Shown: in pieces, positions 36,731 through 46,500 of the stretch
How positions within the stretch are numbered: the stretch's first letter is position 1
Layout: every line of letters begins with the position of its first letter
Virus record (IMG/VR): IMGVR_UViG_3300028897_000119
Location: 1-54,700 of that record
DNA length: 54,700 bases
Reading direction: 5' to 3' (one strand)
Origin: a virus
The notes under the pieces: generated by a model
Told to the model about the DNA's origin: nothing
The model's database searches: none
Seen by the model: the letters and a program-made list of their open reading frames with translations, nothing else
Translations under genes and position numbers: made by a program

Positions 36731-39700
36731 GGACTGCATACGCAAACTCGAGGCGGCTGGCTACAAGGTCAGTGACCGCGACAAGCGGTTGCTCGAGCAG
36801 TGGGTCCGCGACGGCCTAAGCGATACGCAGGCCGTCAATCGGATGCTGGCAATGGCTGAGTTCGATGTCGTTGACATCGCCAGTCGTGCGCGCGATCGCG
36901 GTGCCGAGATCCGCAAGCGTCCTGATGTCCTGGGCGAGATCCGCGAGTACCGGGAGGGCCAGCTCAAGCAATTGCGCAAAGATCTCGCTGCCGTGCAAAA
37001 GGAGTCCCGCGAGCTCGACATTCAGTACGGCGATATTCAGTGGATCAAGGACACGGTGAAGCACTGGACGCCGCTGAATCCTGATACCGAGCGAGGCGCG
37101 CCGATCGTCGGTGCCGGCCCGTTCGAGGGCATGGATCCTCCGGTAGATCTCAACGATGATCTCGCGCTGCAGAATCGCCTGAGCGCCATGCTGTTCGCCA
37201 ATCCCGATATGTGGACAAAGGGGCAGATGGCCGGCGGCCTGCTCCGTGGCAATAGCCCGCGCGAGCTGTTCAACAACTTCCGCAAGATGGAGGAGCAGCA
37301 GCGGAAGATCAGGGATCGACTGCGCGAGCTGCGTCCGCAGGAGGCGGCGCTGGTCGATCAGATCGACGAGATGACCGGCCAGCGGCCGAACCAGTTTTAC
37401 CAGTCCACGGATCTCGGTTTTTACTCGGCCGTCGAGGTAGCGGTGCGCACCATGCCGATGCCGAAGGGTGACGCAAAGACGGTCCTGGGCTGGTTGCAGA
37501 AGCAACCGGGAGTCACGGCCGATGAGATCACTTGGCTGCAGATCCCCGAGTACCTCGATCTCATGGAGAACGTCACGCGCGAGGAGCTGCTCGATTACGT
37601 GCGCGCCAATGGCGTTGTCGTTGAGGAAATTCAGCAGGGCGGTGGTCAGCAGATTCAGCCGAGCCTTGATGCGCAGCCGGCACCATACGATTTCGCGGCT
37701 GAGAAATGGGAGGTCGATTTCGATGACGTCATGGACGGTCGCATCGAGATATGGGATGTAACCGAGCGCGAGACTGGCCACGTTTTTGAGGTGCTGGTCG
37801 ATCACGACGCCGGCAACGTCGCGGTTCGCAATGAGCAGGATGGCGAGTTTCTGCCGATCGACGCACCGATCAACAAGCAAGACTTCGACGATGCGATGGC
37901 CGCCATCGAGAAGCATTACCTCGGTCTCGATCCTGCCGGCACATTCGATGCGCCGGCTTCAATCAACGAGGACCAGACGCTCGGCGGCGGTCGTAACTAT
38001 CGCGAGATCATCCTCAAGCTGCCCGAGGTGCAGGAAGCGCAGATTCTCTACACCGGCGAATTCAAGGGCGCCGGCATGGGATCAGCCGAGCTGCGTAATG
38101 CAGTCGTGCAAAAGGCGCTGAGCCGCAAGATCGAGATGCGACTGGTTGAGGCCAGCGACGGCTACGAGCGATGGATGTTCAATGGCCTGCTCGAGAAGGA
38201 CGTCGATTGGTTCATGCGGGCAATGGGCGACTACGGTCTGCGGTTCGAGTTCAAGCGCGAATACTCAATGACCGACGCGGAAGTGAATCCGGTCGGGATG
38301 CAGCAGAATTACGATTTCAGCCACTTCGACTATCCGAACATCATGGGATGGGCGAGGGTCAAGGACCGCATCGGCCCGAACGGCGAGAAGATCCTGTTCA
38401 TCGAGGAGATTCAATCGGATCTCCACCAGCGCGGTCGCAAGCGTGGCTACCGTGAGGGCATCCCGCCGGCGCCGAATTTCGTCGTCGGTCAGGATGAGTT
38501 TCAGTGGATCGCCCTGGACCCCAAGACTGGTGAGCAGATCTATTACGGCACGAATCAAAGCGGCCAGCCGAGCAAGATGTCAGTCGGCAAAGGTGCGGTC
38601 GCTGACCAGTTCGAGGCTGAGGTCTACCTGCAGCGACTCATTCACGGCAAGCACAAGGAGATGGTCGATGCGCAGATCGACGCCGTGCCTGATGCGCCAT
38701 TCAAGAACAACAAGTGGGTCGATCTCGTTCTGAAACGCATGGTCAGGCTGGCAGCCGAGCAAGGCTACGATCAGGTCGCATGGACGACTGGCGAGACTCA
38801 GGTCATTCGCAATTCGCTGGCTACCTACGCCGACGAGGTGCAGTACAACTGGGTCAAAGAGGAGCTCAAGGTCTACTCGAAGGACAGCGAGGGACGCATA
38901 GGGCTCAACTTCTCGGAGACGGTGCCGCGCGCCAAGCTGGCAACGTATGTCGGATCCGAGATGGCTCAGATGCTTGAAACCGAGCAGCGCAAGCGTTTCG
39001 AGAACAATCTCGAGCGCGGCACCATTCAGGTAATGACCGGCCGGGAATACCTCGAGCAGACCGGCGGCATGATTCGCTTCCCCGAGATGGATAAGGGTGA
39101 GCCGGCGGCGGCTGATATTGGGCAGCAGCTATGGGGTGATCCGGCACGGCCGTTCCTCGATGCCTATGTCGTTGTGCAGCACGGCGACACGATTCAGCGC
39201 AACCAAGCCATGCACGATCTGATGGTGTTCGCTGACAAAGATAAGGCCATGCGTGAGGCCGAGCATCACTTCAACTACCAGTATCCTGTGACGCTGACCG
39301 GCGATGATATGCAGGTCAAGGGCTGGCCGATGCGCAACTTCTACGACAAGACGGTGCCGCAGCAGCTCCGCAAGATTGTCAAGAAGCTCGACCGCGACGC
39401 GAAAGTGCGACTCAACGGCCAGCAGGTACGCACCAAGGATGGCGAGCCATTCCGGCTCGACACGGTCTTGGATCACGCGCGCTACAAGAACACGAATGGC
39501 CAGTGGTCTCGGACCACGACCAAGGTGCCGCAGTATTACATCCTCGATCGTGACGGCCGCCGGCGCGCTGGTCCGTTCGATACCAGTGACGTCGCTCAGG
39601 CGAAGCTCGACGAGTACAACGGCGAGCAAGAGATCGTTCATGTCATGGATCTGACCAACAAGATCCGCAACAACGTAATGAACGGTCAGCAGCTCTTTCA

Positions 39701-42700
39701 GGGCAAGCGCGGCTCGATCACGTTCAACAATGCCCGCCAGGGTGTCATCCGTCTCTACGAGTCGCACAACCTATCGACGTTCATTCACGAGGCCGGCCAT
39801 CTCTATCTCGAGATCATGGGATCGCTGGCGTCGAGGGCTGACTCGCCGCAGCAGATCAAGGATGACTGGCAGACGATCCTCGATTATCTCGGCGTTGACA
39901 GCTATCACGAGATCACGCGCGAGCACCATGAGAAGTGGGCCGAGTCATTCGAGGCTTACACGATGGAGGGCAAGGCACCGAGCATCAAGCTGCGGGATGC
40001 CTTCAACGCATTCCGCTCATGGCTGCTCAACGTGTACCGCACCATTCGCGGCGGCCCCAAGGCGCAGGTACTCACGCCGGAGATCCGTGGCGTCATGGAC
40101 CGGATGCTGGCGAGCGATGAGGAAATCGCGATCGCCGAGAATCATCAAGAGTACGCCTCGCTGTTTATGACGCAGGAGGAGTCCGGCATGTCGCCGGAAG
40201 CCTACGCGGTGTATCGCAATGAGCTGGTGCGCGCCCACAACGAGGGCGTCGAGAAGGAACACCAGACGGTGCTGCAGGCGCTCAAGCGTGAGTCGATGGC
40301 ATGGTGGAAGCACGAGCGCGAAAAGGTGCGCGCCGAGGTCGAGACCGAAGCTCACGAGATGCGCGTCTACAAGGCGCTGTTTATGCTGCAGCGCGGGACG
40401 CAGCCGGATGGCAGTGCGCCGACGATGTCGCCGTTCAAGATCAACAAGCAATCGCTGCTCGATCTGCTCGGCCCTGACCAGACGTTTCTCAACCAGCTCC
40501 CGAGGCCGTGGGTGTACGCGGCCAAGGGTGGCGTCGATGTGAATGAGGCGGCCAGGATCTTCGGCTACCGGGATGCTCACGCCATGATGAACGAGCTGGC
40601 CAGTGCTCCGAAGATGACCGATTGGATCGAGGCTGAGACCGATGTCCGTATGCGGCAGCGGTATCCCGACCCGCTGCATGACGGCACACTGTCTGAGACG
40701 GCCCTCAAGGCGGTCCACAACGAGCGCAGGGCGAATGTACTGATGACCGAGCTGCGGCAGCTACGGGCCCTGCAGCGTCGCGACAGGGGCATTGTGAGGG
40801 CTACCGAGCGCCGTATTGCCCGCGAGGAGCGTCAGGCCAAGGCGGCGAACCGTGGCATCCTGCCGAAGCGGGCCGAGCTGGCAGCGATCAAGGCCGGCGC
40901 CAAGGAAGCCATAGGCCGGCGTCGTGTGCGTGAGGTGAAGCCGCATATCTACCTCGCAGCCGAGCGCAAGGCGGCACGGCAGGCATTCGAGGCAGCGACC
41001 CGCAAGGATTGGGAGGCGGCCTACAACTTCAAGCGGCAGCAGATCATCAATCACGAGATGTATCGTGCAGCCGTGCGCGCCGAGGCCGAGATGACCAAGG
41101 CGCGGAACTATCTCGCGAAATTCGAGAAGCCTCGCAAGCGGCAGCAGATGGGCAAGGCTGGTTTCCTCGATCAGATCGACGCGGTCCTCGAGGGCGTAGA
41201 TCTGCGCAAGAAGTCGCTGTCTCAGGTCGATCGCGAGGAGCGTCTCAAGGATCTCCGCGACATGGTCGAGGACGGTCGCATGATCGTGACGCCGGAGACG
41301 CTGGCGAAGATTGTCGATGAGACGGTCAACTGGCAGCAGCTCACGGTCGAGGAGATGCGCGGCCTGCGGGATGTCGTCAAGCAGCTTGAGCACATGGCCA
41401 AGCAGGCCGAGATGAACAATTACCTCGTCAACGGCGAGACGCTGAATCTCGATGATGTGGCTGTGGAGCTCGAGGCATCGGTGCTCGAGAACAATACCGA
41501 GATCGCGCTGCACGGTGGCCACAAGACCAAGAAACAGGGCGTCGTCAAGGCGAAGGATCAGGCGATCACCAACTGGTTGCGGCCGAGCTCGATCGCGAGG
41601 GTGCTCGACAAGGCTGGCTTTGGGGCCGTGTCGCGCTACATCATCGTGCCGCTCAGGCGGGCCTACTCCGAGCGATTGATTCCGGCGCTGCACAAGGCGC
41701 AGGAGGATGTGTCAGGGATCTACCTCAAGCACTACAGCACCAAGGATCTCGCCAAGCTCCACAAGAAAAACATCACGATCGAGTCGCAGGGCGTCACTTA
41801 CAGCAAGGCTGATGCAATCGCGGTGGCGCTCAATTGGGGCAACGAGGGCAATCGCCGCGCGCTCCTGGGCGGCGTACTCGACAACGGTCAGCTTGCGTAT
41901 CCCGAGCCTGTAGCGCGCCAGCTTCTCGCGCAGCTCAGCGAGAAGGATTGGGCATTCGTGCAGGATGTGTGGGATTACATCGACACCTACTGGAAGGATC
42001 TCAGCGAGGCCGAGCAGCGCCGGCGTGGCATTGCGCCATCAAAGGTCGAGGGTCAGCCGTTTCAGATACGCACCGCCGATGGCAAACAGATCACTGTGCG
42101 CGGCGGCTACTACCCGCTGATGTACGATCACGAGCTGTCGGATCGCGTCAAACAGGACAGCCTCGAGGACATCTACAAGAAGCTCGGCACTGGCGTCTAC
42201 GTGTCAGCGAGCACTCGTGCCGGCGCTACGCACGAGCGCACACGCCAGCAAGGTCTTGTTGTCAGGCTCGATCTCAATGTCATCGACATCCACTTGCGCG
42301 AGATCATTCGCGACATCGCAATCGGCGATGAGGTCAATTTCGTCAAGCGGATCCTGAATGACCGCAGGTTCCGCTCCGCGATGAAACGCACCGGCAACAA
42401 TGAGGCGCTCAAGTCGCTGAACCTGTGGCTGACTGATGCAGCCGTGGGTGAGATGCCGGCGCAGAATATCTACCAGAAGGGCGCGCGGTGGATCCGTGGC
42501 GGCTTCACCAAGTCACGGCTTGGCCTGAACCTGCTCGTCACGGCGCTGCAGTGGACCGGCTTTTTCCAGTCGATCGCGTTTGTCGGCACCAAGGGCATGA
42601 TGATGGGTGTCGGCAAATTCATGCAGAACCCCGCGAAATGGTGGAACTACGTCAGCGAGAGCAGTGACTTCATTCGGACTCGCTACGATGTAGGCGCATG

Positions 42701-43532
42701 GCACAAGGATGTGCAGGACGTCGATGCGCACCTCAATGCGTGGTTCGGGGCAGCCCCGACGATCGCCAAGGAGACCATGACGCGGATCAGCTACGGTCTA
42801 TTCCTGCCGATCAAGTACGCGCAGAAGGTGGTCGATGTCATTACGTGGCTCGGTGCTTACGAGAAAGCGCGCAATGTCGATGGCGAGAATCACCAGCAGT
42901 CAGTGCTCATGGCTGATGCGGCCGTCGAGGGCGCGCAGACTTCCGGCTTTTTCACGGATCGCTCGAACATCGAGCGCGGCACCCTGAGCGAGAACACGCG
43001 GCAGGCTGAGTACATCCGAATCTGGACGACGCTCATTGGCTACATGCTGGCCAAGGGCAACATCGCCTACGAGAAAACTAAGAACACGAATTTCAGGAAG
43101 CCGTCGCAGATCTTGTACTGGTCGATGGACATGATCTTGCTGTTCACGGTTGAGGGCATTGCCAGCTATCTGCTCTACGGCAGGCTGCCGGAGGAGGATG
43201 ACGAGGGCGACGAGCTCAAGCGGTGGGCGAAATGGACGGCGGCCGCCACGGCAGACTCGATAGTCAGCGGCATCCCGTTCGTGCGCGAGATCCCGAGTCA
43301 GCGGTATGGCAGCGGCAGCACTCCAATCGGTGCATTCGCCAAGGATCTGTTCAACGTGTGGGTGCAGGCCGAGCAGGGTGAGGCCGACGAGGCTCTGCGC
43401 AAGGCCCTGGTCAATGCGGTTGGCACGGCCACTCACTTGCCGTCATCGCAGACCAATCGGGTGCTCGATGCAATTTGGGACGAGGACGACACGGAGCTAT
43501 TGGAGTACATTACAGGCCCCAAGGATGATTAA
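36720..43532 (+). CDS. Giant polyvalent virion protein with HEAGH zincin-like motif and LPD38-like C-terminus (2270 aa)
   Basis: The largest gene. N-terminal ~100 residues are coiled coil. Around 555-580, ILFIEEIQSDLHQRGRKRGY, and around 675-690, GYDQVAWTTGETQ, are signature blocks of phage large polyvalent proteins. A zincin-like metalloprotease motif HEAGH stands at 1023-1027, followed by EKWAESFEAYTMEGKAPS, which may give the third ligand. Residues 1200-1650 are very charged helices. About 2060-2270 (TSGFFTDRSNIERGTLSENTRQAEYIRIWTTLIGYMLAKGNIAYEK, then SMDMILLFTVEGIASYLLYGRLP) matches the LPD38 membrane-active end. It is probably carried in the capsid and injected, acting on host proteins and membrane. 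Confidence 0.85.
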   Translation: MAVRDCIRKLEAAGYKVSDRDKRLLEQWVRDGLSDTQAVNRMLAMAEFDVVDIASRARDRGAEIRKRPDVLGEIREYREGQLKQLRKDLAAVQKESRELDIQYGDIQWIKDTVKHWTPLNPDTERGAPIVGAGPFEGMDPPVDLNDDLALQNRLSAMLFANPDMWTKGQMAGGLLRGNSPRELFNNFRKMEEQQRKIRDRLRELRPQEAALVDQIDEMTGQRPNQFYQSTDLGFYSAVEVAVRTMPMPKGDAKTVLGWLQKQPGVTADEITWLQIPEYLDLMENVTREELLDYVRANGVVVEEIQQGGGQQIQPSLDAQPAPYDFAAEKWEVDFDDVMDGRIEIWDVTERETGHVFEVLVDHDAGNVAVRNEQDGEFLPIDAPINKQDFDDAMAAIEKHYLGLDPAGTFDAPASINEDQTLGGGRNYREIILKLPEVQEAQILYTGEFKGAGMGSAELRNAVVQKALSRKIEMRLVEASDGYERWMFNGLLEKDVDWFMRAMGDYGLRFEFKREYSMTDAEVNPVGMQQNYDFSHFDYPNIMGWARVKDRIGPNGEKILFIEEIQSDLHQRGRKRGYREGIPPAPNFVVGQDEFQWIALDPKTGEQIYYGTNQSGQPSKMSVGKGAVADQFEAEVYLQRLIHGKHKEMVDAQIDAVPDAPFKNNKWVDLVLKRMVRLAAEQGYDQVAWTTGETQVIRNSLATYADEVQYNWVKEELKVYSKDSEGRIGLNFSETVPRAKLATYVGSEMAQMLETEQRKRFENNLERGTIQVMTGREYLEQTGGMIRFPEMDKGEPAAADIGQQLWGDPARPFLDAYVVVQHGDTIQRNQAMHDLMVFADKDKAMREAEHHFNYQYPVTLTGDDMQVKGWPMRNFYDKTVPQQLRKIVKKLDRDAKVRLNGQQVRTKDGEPFRLDTVLDHARYKNTNGQWSRTTTKVPQYYILDRDGRRRAGPFDTSDVAQAKLDEYNGEQEIVHVMDLTNKIRNNVMNGQQLFQGKRGSITFNNARQGVIRLYESHNLSTFIHEAGHLYLEIMGSLASRADSPQQIKDDWQTILDYLGVDSYHEITREHHEKWAESFEAYTMEGKAPSIKLRDAFNAFRSWLLNVYRTIRGGPKAQVLTPEIRGVMDRMLASDEEIAIAENHQEYASLFMTQEESGMSPEAYAVYRNELVRAHNEGVEKEHQTVLQALKRESMAWWKHEREKVRAEVETEAHEMRVYKALFMLQRGTQPDGSAPTMSPFKINKQSLLDLLGPDQTFLNQLPRPWVYAAKGGVDVNEAARIFGYRDAHAMMNELASAPKMTDWIEAETDVRMRQRYPDPLHDGTLSETALKAVHNERRANVLMTELRQLRALQRRDRGIVRATERRIAREERQAKAANRGILPKRAELAAIKAGAKEAIGRRRVREVKPHIYLAAERKAARQAFEAATRKDWEAAYNFKRQQIINHEMYRAAVRAEAEMTKARNYLAKFEKPRKRQQMGKAGFLDQIDAVLEGVDLRKKSLSQVDREERLKDLRDMVEDGRMIVTPETLAKIVDETVNWQQLTVEEMRGLRDVVKQLEHMAKQAEMNNYLVNGETLNLDDVAVELEASVLENNTEIALHGGHKTKKQGVVKAKDQAITNWLRPSSIARVLDKAGFGAVSRYIIVPLRRAYSERLIPALHKAQEDVSGIYLKHYSTKDLAKLHKKNITIESQGVTYSKADAIAVALNWGNEGNRRALLGGVLDNGQLAYPEPVARQLLAQLSEKDWAFVQDVWDYIDTYWKDLSEAEQRRRGIAPSKVEGQPFQIRTADGKQITVRGGYYPLMYDHELSDRVKQDSLEDIYKKLGTGVYVSASTRAGATHERTRQQGLVVRLDLNVIDIHLREIIRDIAIGDEVNFVKRILNDRRFRSAMKRTGNNEALKSLNLWLTDAAVGEMPAQNIYQKGARWIRGGFTKSRLGLNLLVTALQWTGFFQSIAFVGTKGMMMGVGKFMQNPAKWWNYVSESSDFIRTRYDVGAWHKDVQDVDAHLNAWFGAAPTIAKETMTRISYGLFLPIKYAQKVVDVITWLGAYEKARNVDGENHQQSVLMADAAVEGAQTSGFFTDRSNIERGTLSENTRQAEYIRIWTTLIGYMLAKGNIAYEKTKNTNFRKPSQILYWSMDMILLFTVEGIASYLLYGRLPEEDDEGDELKRWAKWTAAATADSIVSGIPFVREIPSQRYGSGSTPIGAFAKDLFNVWVQAEQGEADEALRKALVNAVGTATHLPSSQTNRVLDAIWDEDDTELLEYITGPKDD

Positions 43533-43534
43533 AC

Positions 43535-46500
43535 ATGGCAGTCAGCAACTCCACGGATAGGTTCAACGGGATCATCGCCAGCAAGGCGATCAAGGTGCCA
43601 TGCAAGCGCGCGGCGACGACCAACATCGCCAGCCTGAGCGGCCCGCTGTTTCTCGATTTCTACAACTTCAATGACGGCGACCGCGTCCTGCTCACGGCGC
43701 AGACCAATCCTGTCGAGAACGGCATATGGGAGGTCAACACCTCGAGCGCATGGAGTCGTGCGCCGGATTGGGATGGCTCTCGCGACATCACCCTGAACAC
43801 ACTGGTCACGGCTGAGCGCAGCTCGGGTGTGCCGGTCATGTACCGTGTCTCGTCGCCGGCCACGGATCCGATCGTTGTTGGCTCGACGCCAGTCCTGCTC
43901 GATTTCTATTTCGATCCTGACAATCCGGCTGCCGCCGATCTGCAGACAGTTACGGATGTTGGCAACACGACCACCAATCCTATTCAGATCACAAATGGCT
44001 CGGCGCTGATTCTCACCGAGGGCACTGGTCGCACTCTGACGATGGAGGCGACCACCAATCCGATCAACTTCACGGTGTCTGGTGCTGCGTCAGGTATTCA
44101 GTTCCTTGGTGCTGCCACTGAGTATTTCTTCTCGAACGATGTGCGCGTAGCCGGCAACGTCACAGCGCAGCAAAACGGCATCTTCGTCGGCTTCAATAGC
44201 ACTGGCGCCGAGTCCATTCAGATGTCACACAATGACACTGACGGAATAATCTCTGCGTCTCTCGGCTACCTCCGCTTGCAGCCAGCAACCGCAGTCATCA
44301 TTCCAGATGGCAGCTCATCGCAGGCCGGCATAGGTTTCGATGGCGAGGAAGGCATGGGCATGTATCGGCACCAGCCGAACATGATTGCATGGACCGTCGC
44401 CAGCGCGAGACGCATGTCGCTATCGCTTGGCGGTCTCATCGTTCACGACAACTTCATGTCAGTGAACGATGGCACTCAGTCGATCTACCTGAATAGTGAC
44501 GATCTTGGGTCGGCCATTCTCGGCACGACTGGCCGCACAAACCTGCAGGTCAATGGCGTCGGTCTCGATTACTTCACGCTGCGCGAGCCCAATTTCAGGA
44601 TGCTCGAGAAAGCGGCAGCACCGGCAGATCAAGCGGGTTTCGGTCAGGTGTGGGTTCGGAATGATGTGCCGAATACGCTCATGTTCACCGACGATGATGG
44701 CAATGACTATGTGGTAGGTGGTCAAGCCTTCGGTGATCCGCTGATTGTCACGCGCCTTATTGCCGGAGACCCAGGAACAGAATCGACCGGCATCTCGATC
44801 GACGGTGTCAATTACCTGGGCTCAGCCAAGGTCTCGGATCTTGGTGGCACCAATCTCGCGCAGTTTATCCTGCACCGGCATTCGACGACGATTGCTCCTG
44901 TCATCGTTTCGGCTCGATCGAACAGTGACGACGCGACTCATGCGCTGGTCACTGACGGTCAATCGCTGTTGTGGATTACGGCAACGGGTTGGGATGGTGC
45001 GGCTTATCAGCGAGCAGCCGAGATCGAGCTCGAGGTCGATGGCACTGCGGCGCTCAACGATATGCCGGGGCGCGTCATCTTCTCGACGACTCCGGCTGGC
45101 GCGAAAGTGCCTGTCGAACGTATGCGCATCTCGAGCGAGGGTAGCCTTTATCTGAGCGAGATTGCTGCGGCAGACACCGACATTGTCGGCAAAGGTCAGC
45201 TATGGGTGAACAGCGCCGATGCGGGCTTGCTGTACTTCACCGACGAGGCCGGTAACGATTACTCGCTGACGGCCGGCGGCGGCGGCGGCTTCGACAGTTT
45301 CAACTACGTCTACGACTCAACCACGACGATCAATGATCCTGGTCCCGGTAACATCCGGTTCAACAATGCCGGAGGACCGGGTTCGTCACAACAATTTGCT
45401 ATCGACACGACTGATAGTGACGGCACCGATCTTTACCAGTGGATGCTCGACTGTTGGGGACCGACAAACGGTGCAGTCAACGGCATCCTGTTCCGCATCG
45501 TCAAGGCAGACGATCCGACTGTCTACGCCTACGGCTCGATCAACGAGACGGCCACCATCAGCGCAGGCTACGTTGCTGCCTACATCAACTGGACTGAAAC
45601 CAACGGCACCTTCACGAATGGCGATGCCTGCAAGGTCCAGATCACTCCGCAGCCTTACGTCGCGCCGCCAACAACGGCCTTCGGTATTTATGTCGGTCGC
45701 GAGGATATTGGTGGCCAGCCGCTCAACGGTGTGCTGCAGTCGAGCCTTATCACGCACCCGCTGAATGTTGGCACCGCAACACTGAACTTCATTCAAGGCG
45801 GCACCTACTCGATCACGATGAACGCGGGTTCGGTGACAACCAGTGGCGCTGCCATCTGTCGCCACAACGCCAGCAACCGGCACGAGTGGTACGGCTCTGG
45901 AAACATTCTGCCCCGGCTGCAAGTCACTGAGACCAGTGTCGTCATCGGTCATGGCAACGACGCCGGCAACGGCGCCCCGCAGCTTTACTTGCGTGAGCGC
46001 ACCAGCTTGACGGCTCCGGGCACTGGATGGGGCGGCCTCGCTGTTCTCAACAGCACTCCGAATCAACTGTGGTTCATCGACGATGCCAATAACACCTACA
46101 ACCTGACGAATCCGGGGGCAGCGGCAACGGTGATTTCGGCCGGCTGGTCCACTGGCTCAGGCGGCTCGTTCACGGTGGGCGCCAATGCGCCGTTCTTCTA
46201 CACGGAGCAGGCCGCTAACGATACTCCTGCCGCCGGTCAGGGACAGGTATGGGTGCGGAATGACACGCCGAACACCCTGATGTTCACCGACGATGCTGGT
46301 GGCGATCACCCTCTCTCGATCATATTCACCAGCACCGAGAACGGCTTGGCACCGGCATCCGGTGGCGGTACGACTAACTTCCTGCGCGCCGATGGCACAT
46401 GGGCAGCACCTCCGGGCGGCGGCATTACGCAGCTCACCGGAGACGTAACCGCAGGCCCAGGGTCAGGGTCTCAGGCGGCCACGATTGCGAACGACGCAGT

